From NCBI GenBank assembly GCA_031289065.1, contig JAITQI010000184.1, positions 1-11,688 on the forward strand: 11,688 nucleotides of DNA. The letters run 5' to 3'. Of the stretch, positions 5,715 through 11,688 are shown piece by piece. The translations under genes and the position numbers were made by a program. The notes under the pieces were generated by a model that did no database searches, was not told the origin of the DNA, and was given only the letters and a program-made list of their open reading frames with translations. The number at the start of each line of letters is the position of its first letter. Position 1 is the first letter of the stretch. The DNA is from Oscillospiraceae bacterium (GTDB lineage Bacteria > Bacillota > Clostridia > Oscillospirales > UBA929).

Positions 5715-6265
5715 AAGAAGCCTATGCCGAATACACCGGACGGATGGAAAAGACCCTGGATGTGCTGGGGCGGGAATTCTCCACTCTGCGGGCCGGGCGG
5801 GCCAACGCCGCCGTGCTCGATCGGGTGATGGTGGAGTATTACGGCACCCAAACCCCTGTAGGGCAAATCGCCTCCGTCTCCACCCCCGAGCCCCGCACGC
5901 TGGTCATCCAACCTTGGGACGGGGGCGCCCTCAAGGCCATCGAGAAGGCCATCCAGACCTCCGAGTTGGGCATCAACCCGCAAAACGACGGCAAGGTCAT
6001 CCGCCTCAATTTTCCCCAGCTGACAGAAGAGCGCCGGGTGGAACTCATCCGGCAGGTGCACAAATACGCCGAGGAGGCCAAGGTGGCCGTGCGCAACATC
6101 CGCCGGGACGCCGTGGAGGCCTATAAGGCCCAGAAAAAGCGCTCCGAAATCACCGAAGACGACCTGAAGGACGCCGAAAAGGATTTCCAGGAACTGACCG
6201 ACAAATACTGCAAGGAAATCGACGCCTTGGTCGCCAAAAAAGAAAAGGAGCTCATGGAAGTTTGA
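5711..6265 (+). CDS. frr: Ribosome recycling factor
   Basis: Frr, with EF-G, splits post-termination ribosomes into subunits in the cytoplasm. The 184-residue length is the family norm (about 185). The conserved N-terminal region contains REFSTLRAGRANAAVLDRV, followed by YYGTQTPVGQIASVSTPEPR and LVIQPWD. The middle has INPQNDGKVIRLNFPQLTEE and RR..LI..VHKYAEEAKVAVRNIRRDA. The C-terminal helix is rich in Lys and Glu, as usual for the three-helix-bundle domain. AAAGGAG (5697-5703) lies just before the ATG, which shares ATGA with the pyrH stop. The last bases of frr contain AAAAGGAG (6243-6250), which probably serves as SD for uppS. Nothing in the protein looks unusual. Confidence 0.97.
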   Translation: MKEAYAEYTGRMEKTLDVLGREFSTLRAGRANAAVLDRVMVEYYGTQTPVGQIASVSTPEPRTLVIQPWDGGALKAIEKAIQTSELGINPQNDGKVIRLNFPQLTEERRVELIRQVHKYAEEAKVAVRNIRRDAVEAYKAQKKRSEITEDDLKDAEKDFQELTDKYCKEIDALVAKKEKELMEV

Positions 6266-7011
6266 CGGGAAACGATTCCGCCCCCCTCGCGGCGAGACCC
6301 GAAAATCTGCCCCGCCATGTGGCCGTCATTATGGACGGCAACGGGCGGTGGGCCGAGGGGCGGGGGCAGCCCCGACGGGCGGGGCATATCGCGGGCAGCG
6401 AGACCTTCCGCGCCATCGCCACCCACGCCAAGCACCGCGGCCTCGAGGCCCTGACGGTCTACGCCTTTTCCACCGAAAACTGGCGGCGGCCGGCGGCCGA
6501 GGTGCGGGGCATCTTGGCTCTGTTGCGCAAGTACCTCCGGGAGGCCATCGACAGCATGGCGCGGGAGGGCATTCGTCTGCGCTTTCTGGGGGACTTGGAC
6601 GCCATGCCCCCCGCCCTGCGGCGGCTGACCGAGGAGACCGACAGCATCTCCCGGCAGGTGGAGGGCATGACGGTCAGCGTGGCCTTCAATTACGGCGGGC
6701 GGGACGAAATCCTGCGCGCCGCACGTTCGCTTACCGAACAGTGCCAGACGGGCGCGCTTACCCCGGCGGACATCGACGAGGCGCGCTTTTCCGACGCCCT
6801 GGACACCGCCGGTCTACCCCCGCTCGATCTGCTCATCCGCCCCGGCGGGGAGCGGCGTCTATCCGGCTTCCTGCTGTGGCAGGCGGCTTACGCCGAGCTC
6901 TACTTCACCGACACCCTGTGGCCCGACTTTACCCCCGCCGACTTCGACGCGGCCCTGGCGGCCTATGCGAGCCGACAGCGGCGGTACGGCGGGCTCGGGG
7001 GGCCCGGGTAA
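6262..7011 (+). CDS. uppS: Undecaprenyl diphosphate synthase (cis-prenyltransferase), TTG start
   Basis: UppS adds eight IPP units to farnesyl diphosphate, making the C55 carrier for peptidoglycan and other surface polymers; it works at the membrane surface. The 249-residue protein carries PRHVAVIMDGNGRWA with the Mg-binding Asp25, YAFSTENWRRP, FNYGGRDEI, and the C-terminal IPP-binding stretch beginning LIRPGGERRLSGF and continuing LLWQAAYAELYF. The start must be TTG 6262: it overlaps the frr stop as TTGA, the SD-like AAAAGGAG (6243-6250) lies 11 bases upstream, and the next start codon (GTG 6319) falls inside the conserved N-terminal block. One oddity is that the usual R.SNF triplet is R.SGF here, with the two Arg and Ser kept. 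Assignment to UppS rather than a short-chain cis-prenyltransferase rests on neighbours and overall similarity. Confidence 0.94.
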   Translation: MTGNDSAPLAARPENLPRHVAVIMDGNGRWAEGRGQPRRAGHIAGSETFRAIATHAKHRGLEALTVYAFSTENWRRPAAEVRGILALLRKYLREAIDSMAREGIRLRFLGDLDAMPPALRRLTEETDSISRQVEGMTVSVAFNYGGRDEILRAARSLTEQCQTGALTPADIDEARFSDALDTAGLPPLDLLIRPGGERRLSGFLLWQAAYAELYFTDTLWPDFTPADFDAALAAYASRQRRYGGLGGPG

Positions 7012-7042
7012 GGGGCCATTGCTTTCTTTGAGGTAAGTCAAT

Positions 7043-7864
7043 ATGCTGACCCGTATTCTTGTGGCGGTGGCTTTGCTGCCGCTGTTGGTTGTTGTTTTGT
7101 ATATCGCCCCGCCCTGGGCGCTGCCCGCCGTGATTGCGCTGGTGGCGGCGGGGGCGGCCTGGGAGTTTGTGCGGGCCGCCGCGCCGGAGGCCCCGAAGCG
7201 GCTGGCGGCGTATGCCGTCGCGGTGGCCGGGCTCACGCCGCTGTGGATGTGGTTCGGCGGGTCGGCGGCGCTGGGCTTTGCCGGTCTGTTCGCGTTGGTG
7301 CTTTTGCTGTTTGCCGAGGCGGTGGTCAGCGGGGGGCGGATTTCCTTCGCCCAGGTGTGCGCGGCGCTGTTTGCCGGGCTGGTCATCCCGCTGCTACTGT
7401 CCTCTCTGACGCGGGTGGCCGGGGGGCCGGGGGGCCGGTTTGTGGTTTTGTTGCCCTTTGTCGCCGCCTTCGGGTCGGACATTTTCGCCCTGTACGCCGG
7501 AAAACTCTTCGGGCGGCACAAGCTGGCCCCGGCACTCAGCCCCAAGAAGACGGCGGAGGGCTCGGTGGGCGGCCTGTTGGGGGCTGTTCTCCTGGCCGCC
7601 GGGTACGGGCTGATTGTTCGGCTCGGTTTTGGGGTCTACCTGCCCTTTGCACTGCTGCTGCCCACCGCGCTCTTGGGGGGCGCGGTATCCCAGCTGGGCG
7701 ACCTGAGCTTTTCCCTGATCAAGCGGGAGAGCGGCCTGAAGGACTACGGCAAACTCCTGCCCGGTCACGGCGGTCTGCTGGATCGGTTTGACAGCCTGCT
7801 GTTCGCCGCGCCGACGGTGGAGCTGTGTCTGCTTTTGTGGCCCCTGCTGGGGTGGCGCCCGTGA
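7043..7864 (+). CDS. cdsA: Phosphatidate cytidylyltransferase (CDP-diglyceride synthase)
   Basis: CdsA is an integral membrane enzyme that joins CTP and phosphatidic acid to make CDP-diacylglycerol, the precursor of phosphatidylglycerol and other phospholipids. The 273-residue protein is very hydrophobic, with about eight predicted membrane segments. Near the C-terminus it has the family signature, seen as SLIKRESGLKDYGKLLPGHG followed by GLLDRFDS. Earlier it has the conserved DIFALYAGKLFGRHKLAPAL and SPKKTAEGSVGG, with the usual basic and acidic residues. GAGGT (7030-7034) lies eight bases before the ATG, and 31 bases separate it from uppS. Its stop TGA overlaps the GTG start of dxr as GTGA (7861-7864). 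The placement between uppS and dxr is standard in Firmicutes. Confidence 0.96.
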   Translation: MLTRILVAVALLPLLVVVLYIAPPWALPAVIALVAAGAAWEFVRAAAPEAPKRLAAYAVAVAGLTPLWMWFGGSAALGFAGLFALVLLLFAEAVVSGGRISFAQVCAALFAGLVIPLLLSSLTRVAGGPGGRFVVLLPFVAAFGSDIFALYAGKLFGRHKLAPALSPKKTAEGSVGGLLGAVLLAAGYGLIVRLGFGVYLPFALLLPTALLGGAVSQLGDLSFSLIKRESGLKDYGKLLPGHGGLLDRFDSLLFAAPTVELCLLLWPLLGWRP

Positions 7865-9000
7865 CCGGGGGACTTTCGGTCGTCGGCTCCACGGGCTCCA
7901 TCGGCCTTCAGACGCTGGAGGTCGCCGCCCATTTGGGCTTGCGGGTGGCATGTTTGGCCGCCGGGCGCAATAGTGTATTGCTGGCGGAACAGGCCCGCCG
8001 CTTCGGCGTACACACCGTAGCCCTGTTCGACGAGGCGGCCGCCCGGGACCTGCGCGTCCGGCTGGCGGATACGCCCGTCCGGGTGCTTTCCGGCCCGGAG
8101 GGGGTGTGCGCCTTGGCCGCCGATCCGTCCGCCGACACGGTGGTGACGGCGGCGACCGGTCTGGCCGGGCTGGCCCCCACGCTGGCGGCGGTGACCGCCG
8201 GGCGGCGGGTGGCCCTGGCCGGGAAAGAGGCGCTGGTGTGCGCCGGGGCGCTGGTCATGGCGAAAGCGCGCCGGGTGGGCTGTGAGATTCTGCCGGTGGA
8301 CTCGGAACATTCGGCCATCTTCCAGTGTCTGCAAGGCCAGCCGCCGGACGCTCTGGCGCGGCTGGTGCTGACCGCCTCGGGGGGACCTTTTTGGGGGTGG
8401 GATCGGGCCCGGCTGGCCGCCGTCACGCCGGACATGGCCCTGCGGCATCCCAACTGGCGCATGGGGCCCAAAATTACGCTGGATTCGGCCACGCTGATGA
8501 ACAAGGGGTTGGAGTGCATCGAGGCCTCGTTCCTGTTCGGATTGCCCGCTGCCCGGATCGACGTGGTGGTTCACCGGCAGAGCGTCATCCACTCCATGGT
8601 GACCTTCCGGGACGGTAGTACCCTGGCCCAGTTGGGCGCGCCCGACATGCGCCTGCCCATCCAGTACGCGCTGACCTGGCCGGAGCGTCTGCCCTCGCCG
8701 GTATCCGTTCCGGACTGGGCGGCGCTGGGGGCGCTCACCTTCGAGGCCCCCGACGAGGAGACCTTCCCCGCCCTGGCCCTGGCTCGGGCGGCGGCGGCCC
8801 GGGGCGGTACCGCCCCCGCTGTTTTTAACGGCGCGGGGGAGGCGGCCGGGGCGATGTTCCTGCGGGGCGAGATCGGGTTTTTGGACATCGCCGACCGGGT
8901 GGGGCGGGCGCTGGCCGCCGTCCCCGTCTCGGAGGAGGCGACGCTGGAAGCCGTTTATGAGGCGGATCGGGCGGCGCGGCGGGCTGTCAGCGAGCTCTGA
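7861..9000 (+). CDS. dxr: 1-deoxy-D-xylulose 5-phosphate reductoisomerase, GTG start
   Basis: Dxr converts DXP to 2-C-methyl-D-erythritol 4-phosphate with NADPH, the first committed MEP-pathway step, in the cytoplasm; it is the fosmidomycin target. From GTG 7861 the protein has 379 residues, as expected. Motifs in order are the NADPH loop GSTGSIG (9-15), AGKEALV, PVDSEHSAIFQ with metal ligands Asp147 and Glu149, LTASGGPF, the flexible-loop HPNWRMG, SATLMNKGLECIEA with Glu218 as third ligand, and QSVIHSMV. The motif before QSVIHSM is HR rather than the HP of Escherichia coli. I chose GTG because it overlaps the cdsA stop and places GSTGSIG at the usual distance; a TTG 36 bases upstream is also in frame. 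No strong SD precedes it, so translation is probably coupled to cdsA. Confidence 0.96.
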   Translation: MTGGLSVVGSTGSIGLQTLEVAAHLGLRVACLAAGRNSVLLAEQARRFGVHTVALFDEAAARDLRVRLADTPVRVLSGPEGVCALAADPSADTVVTAATGLAGLAPTLAAVTAGRRVALAGKEALVCAGALVMAKARRVGCEILPVDSEHSAIFQCLQGQPPDALARLVLTASGGPFWGWDRARLAAVTPDMALRHPNWRMGPKITLDSATLMNKGLECIEASFLFGLPAARIDVVVHRQSVIHSMVTFRDGSTLAQLGAPDMRLPIQYALTWPERLPSPVSVPDWAALGALTFEAPDEETFPALALARAAAARGGTAPAVFNGAGEAAGAMFLRGEIGFLDIADRVGRALAAVPVSEEATLEAVYEADRAARRAVSEL

Positions 9001-9036
9001 CTTCGATTACCTAACGTCTGAAAAGGGGTTGTCATT

Positions 9037-10119
9037 TTGATCGTCGTATCTATTCTCATTTTCCTGCTCATCCTGGGCGTGCTGGTCACGGTGCACGAGT
9101 TCGGGCATTTCATCACGGCGAAACTGTCGGGCATCCGGGTGACCGAGTTTGCTATCGGCATGGGGCCCAAGCTGTGGAAGAAGCAAAAGGGCGAGACGCT
9201 GTACTCCATTCGCGCCCTGCCCATCGGCGGGTTTTGCAGCATGGGCGAGGACGAGGAGGCCAACCCGGACGATCCCCACGCCTTTCCCAACGCCAAGCGC
9301 CGCCGCCGGGCGCTGGTGCTGGCCGCCGGGTCAGTGATGAACTTCCTGCTGGGGTTTTTGATCCTGCTGGGGCTGAACCTGACCTATCACGCAAACACAA
9401 CCGCCTTTGTCGAGCCTGTGGTGACCTCGGTGCGAACCGATTCTGTGGACGCCGAGTGGACGCAGCTCTTTCAGACCGGGGACCGTGTCCTGCGCATCGG
9501 CGGGCACGCCATTTATAACTACTACGACGTGAGGCTTTTTTCCTCCCTGCGGGCCGAAGGGCCCTATGACATCGTCGTGGAACGGGACGGCCAGCGGATC
9601 ACCTTACCGGGCGTGGCAAAAACCCATTTCGACGACAGCGAAAACACCTATTTAGGCATCGGCATGAACCAATTGGAACCGGCCACGCTGGGCAGCCGGA
9701 TCGCCAACGCCTGGTACGATTCCATCGACAACGTGCGGTTGGTTTGGGTCAGTCTGGGCGAGCTGTTCGGCGGGCGGGCCAAGGTGACCGACCTGATGGG
9801 GCCGGTGGGCATGGCCAATTTGGTGGACAGCCAGGTGCAGGCCCCCAACGCCAGCGCGGCGGAAAAGGTCATGAGCATTCTGAGCTTCGCCGCGCTGATC
9901 GCCATCAACCTGGCGGTGATGAACATGCTGCCCATTCCGGGGCTGGACGGCAGCCGTCTGCTGTTTCTGGCCGTCGAGGGCGTCCGCCGCAAGCGGCTCA
10001 ACCCCAAGTACGAGGGCTATGTCCACGCAGGCGGGATGGTGCTGCTGTTCGCGTTTATGATTTTCATTTTCTTCAACGACATCATTCGCTGGATCACCGG
10101 CGGGGGCATCGGCGCCTGA
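9037..10119 (+). CDS. rseP: RseP-family site-2 intramembrane zinc metalloprotease, TTG start
   Basis: This membrane protease cleaves transmembrane helices of anti-sigma factors and leftover signal peptides. The 360 residues show an N-terminal helix with zinc-binding HEFGH (20-24), a second membrane segment at about 99-113, a PDZ domain at about 120-190 (including LRIGGHAIYNYYDV), then MNMLPIPGLDGSRLL with the third metal ligand Asp304. The last helix is at about 338-354. The start is nearly forced: an in-frame TGA lies at 9019-9021, and TTG 9037 is the only usual start before the HEFGH helix. AAAAGGGG (9021-9028) is a fair SD. It lies 36 bases after dxr and overlaps ispG by one base (TGATG). 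No anti-sigma or sigma gene is in the window, so the substrate is unknown. The name rasP is used in Bacillus. Confidence 0.95.
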   Translation: MIVVSILIFLLILGVLVTVHEFGHFITAKLSGIRVTEFAIGMGPKLWKKQKGETLYSIRALPIGGFCSMGEDEEANPDDPHAFPNAKRRRRALVLAAGSVMNFLLGFLILLGLNLTYHANTTAFVEPVVTSVRTDSVDAEWTQLFQTGDRVLRIGGHAIYNYYDVRLFSSLRAEGPYDIVVERDGQRITLPGVAKTHFDDSENTYLGIGMNQLEPATLGSRIANAWYDSIDNVRLVWVSLGELFGGRAKVTDLMGPVGMANLVDSQVQAPNASAAEKVMSILSFAALIAINLAVMNMLPIPGLDGSRLLFLAVEGVRRKRLNPKYEGYVHAGGMVLLFAFMIFIFFNDIIRWITGGGIGA

Positions 10120-11183
10120 TGGCCGCCCGGGAGAAGACCCGCCGGATTCACGTCGGCCCGGTGGCGGTGGGCGGCGGCGCGCCGGTATCGGTGCAGTCGA
10201 TGGCCAACACCGACACCCGGGACGCCGCGGCCACGCTGGCCCAGATCGAGCGCCTGCGGGCCGCCGGATGCGAGATCGTCCGGGTGGCCCTGCCGGACGC
10301 CGACTGCGTCAAACCCCTGGCGGCGATTTGCGCGGCCTCTCCCCTGCCGGTCGTGGCCGACATCCACTTTGACTACCGGCTGGCGCTGGACGCGGTGGCG
10401 GCCGGGGCGGCTAAGATTCGGATCAACCCCGGCAACATCGGCGCGCCGGAACGGGTGCGGGCCGTGGCGGACGCCTGCCGGGCGGCGGGGCTTCCCATTC
10501 GGGTGGGGGTCAACGGCGGCTCCCTGCCCCGGGAGACGCTGGCCAAGCACGGCGGTGTGACCGCCGCGGGCATGGCCGAGGCGGCGCTGGCCCAGGTCGC
10601 GCTGCTGCATACCTTTGACTTCGAGGACATTTGCGTGGCCCTGAAGGCCTCCGACGCGGCTTTGACCGTGGCCGCCTGCCGGGTGTTCGCCGCGCAGTCC
10701 GATCTGCCGCTGCACATCGGCGTCACCGAGGCCGGTACCGCCTATCACGGGATTGTCAAATCCGCCGTGGGCTTGGGGGCCTTGCTGCTGGACGGGTTGG
10801 GGGACACGCTGCGGGTTTCTCTGACCGCCGATCCCGTCGAGGAGGTTCGGGCGGGCCTCGCGATTTTGAAGGGCGCCGGATTGCGCCAGAAGGGCGTGAA
10901 CCTGATCTCCTGCCCCACCTGCGGCCGCTGCCGGGTGGATTTGCCCGCGCTGGCCGCCGAGGTGGAACGCCGCCTGGCCGGGGTGGAGAAACCGCTGACC
11001 GTGGCCGTCATGGGCTGCGCCGTCAACGGCCCCGGGGAGGCCCGCCACGCCGACGCGGGTGTGGCCGGAGGGGACGGCGAGGGGCTGCTGTTTTGCCGGG
11101 GGGCGATTGTGGGCAAGGTGCCTCAGGCGCGCATCGCGGACGAATTGGTGCGGCTGGTGGAAGCGCTGGCCGCCGACTCCTGA
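10119..11183 (+). CDS. ispG: 4-hydroxy-3-methylbut-2-en-1-yl diphosphate synthase (GcpE)
   Basis: IspG reduces the cyclic diphosphate MEcPP to HMBPP with electrons from ferredoxin or flavodoxin, the penultimate MEP-pathway step. It needs a [4Fe-4S] cluster. The 354-residue length is typical of the short bacterial form. The N-terminal TIM-barrel contains APVSVQSMANTDTRD, VADIHFDYRLAL, KIRINPGNIG and VGVNGGSLP. The C-terminal cluster domain has ISCPTCGRC with Cys265 and Cys268, then MGCAVNGPGEA with Cys300 and Glu307; three Cys plus one Glu are the known ligands. Cys271 in CGRC is an extra nearby cysteine. The start ATG shares its A with the rseP stop (TGATG), and only a weak G-rich sequence precedes it, so coupling to rseP is likely. 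Electron donors made by the nifJ pathway could feed it (inference). Confidence 0.97.
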   Translation: MAAREKTRRIHVGPVAVGGGAPVSVQSMANTDTRDAAATLAQIERLRAAGCEIVRVALPDADCVKPLAAICAASPLPVVADIHFDYRLALDAVAAGAAKIRINPGNIGAPERVRAVADACRAAGLPIRVGVNGGSLPRETLAKHGGVTAAGMAEAALAQVALLHTFDFEDICVALKASDAALTVAACRVFAAQSDLPLHIGVTEAGTAYHGIVKSAVGLGALLLDGLGDTLRVSLTADPVEEVRAGLAILKGAGLRQKGVNLISCPTCGRCRVDLPALAAEVERRLAGVEKPLTVAVMGCAVNGPGEARHADAGVAGGDGEGLLFCRGAIVGKVPQARIADELVRLVEALAADS

Positions 11184-11265
11184 GTGATTCGCCCCACGGG
11201 GGCCCGCGATCCGTTTGATTTGACTTGCCCTATTTTACAACAATGACGCCGCGAGGGATGTGCTC

Positions 11266-11688
11266 ATGTCCGATTATCCTGATTTTCAAAGTTTCTTTTC
11301 CGACTGCCCGGCGGAGGAATCCGACCGGGCGGCTTTGTCCCGGGTGCGGGTCAAGCATGTGTCGGTTGACCGCGCACAGCGGGTCATACGGGTGGATTTG
11401 CTCGACCCCGGGGGGGTGGTGGACGACACGATGTTGCTGCGCCTGCGGCGGCAGTTGGCCGTCCACTATGAACTGCGCCATGTGGGGTTGGCTACGGTGG
11501 GCGCGCCGCCCGCGCCCCGGAGCGCCGCCGCCGGTAAACCCGCCGAAGGCAAGCTGATCTGGGGCCGTCCCCCCAAGGGGGCGGTTCTGCCCATGGGAGC
11601 GCTGTCCGATCATCCGGGGGCGGCGGTGGTGACGGGGGATGTGTTCGCGGTAAACGTCCGCCCGGCCCGCAACGGCGCGGGGCTCTTT
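11266..11688 (+). CDS. polC: DNA polymerase III alpha subunit, PolC type, N-terminal part (runs off the window)
   Basis: PolC is the replicative polymerase of low-GC Gram-positives, with a built-in proofreading exonuclease. The frame is open from ATG 11266 through the window end, giving 141 codons. The first 75 residues form the poorly conserved N-terminal domain, with an RVRVKHVSVDR strand and LLRLRRQLAVHYELRHVG. After a low-complexity Ala/Pro linker comes WGRPPKGAVLPMGALSD, then VVTGDVFAVNVRPARNG. This matches the G..IKG..IPM.EL and V..G.VF.VE.R pattern at the start of the PolC OB-fold region. Catalytic parts lie outside the window (full length about 1400-1500). GAGGG (11253-11257) lies eight bases before the ATG. 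An 82-base gap separates it from ispG with no convincing terminator, so read-through is likely. The gene order supports the call. Confidence 0.87.
   Translation, partial: MSDYPDFQSFFSDCPAEESDRAALSRVRVKHVSVDRAQRVIRVDLLDPGGVVDDTMLLRLRRQLAVHYELRHVGLATVGAPPAPRSAAAGKPAEGKLIWGRPPKGAVLPMGALSDHPGAAVVTGDVFAVNVRPARNGAGLF

Noticed and set aside
11191..11203. Small hairpin GCCCC-ACG-GGGGC after ispG as a terminator
   Set aside because: The stem has only five pairs and no T-run follows, so transcription probably continues into polC.
11215..11241. Promoter for polC (TTGATT with TACAAC)
   Set aside because: The spacing is only 15 bases and both hexamers are poor. A weak internal promoter is possible but not supportable.

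Overview
The window looks like chromosomal DNA of a GC-rich anaerobic member of the Clostridia, probably near Oscillospiraceae/Ruminococcaceae (inference). The clues are a pyruvate:ferredoxin oxidoreductase, a Gram-positive-type PolC, a MEP isoprenoid pathway, Firmicutes-style promoters and Shine-Dalgarno (SD) sites, strong third-position GC, and the order pyrH-frr-uppS-cdsA-dxr-rseP-ispG-polC. I see no rRNA, tRNA, CRISPR array, insertion sequence or phage gene.

Layout. (1) 1-511, minus strand: the first 170 codons of nifJ, with its promoter at 599-628. (2) 512-1180: a 669-base divergent intergenic region. It holds the nifJ promoter, an unexplained GC-rich hairpin (701-734), a good plus-strand promoter (762-790) with a perfect 9-bp dyad around its -10 box, a 45-codon small ORF with an excellent SD (841-978), a strong intrinsic terminator (1013-1052) and a 14-nt tandem repeat (1079-1106). 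(3) 1181-4821: two overlapping genes for a heterodimeric ABC exporter, closed by a strong terminator (4830-4872). (4) 4918-11688: a dense housekeeping run of pyrH, frr, uppS, cdsA, dxr, rseP, ispG and the start of polC. Most junctions overlap by 1-4 bases or are under 40 bases apart.

How the genes work together. PyrH supplies UDP for nucleotides and UDP-sugars, and Frr recycles ribosomes. Dxr and IspG are MEP-pathway enzymes leading to IPP/DMAPP, which UppS extends to the undecaprenyl carrier used in wall synthesis. CdsA makes CDP-diacylglycerol for phospholipids, RseP is an intramembrane protease, and PolC is the replicative polymerase. The run therefore couples envelope-lipid supply with translation and replication.

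The most interesting part is the leader of the ABC exporter. Promoter, short translated ORF, terminator and drug-exporter-like heterodimer occur in the order known from ribosome-mediated attenuation, as in the bmrB leader of Bacillus bmrCD. An 8-nt segment inside the small ORF is perfectly complementary to the 5' side of the terminator and could act as an antiterminator. In addition, the three promoters predicted here (nifJ, ABC leader, pyrH) share a GTTTYGT block exactly nine bases upstream of the -10 box, and two of them continue it into an inverted repeat spanning the -10. These regulatory readings are inferences from sequence. The gene identities are much firmer.
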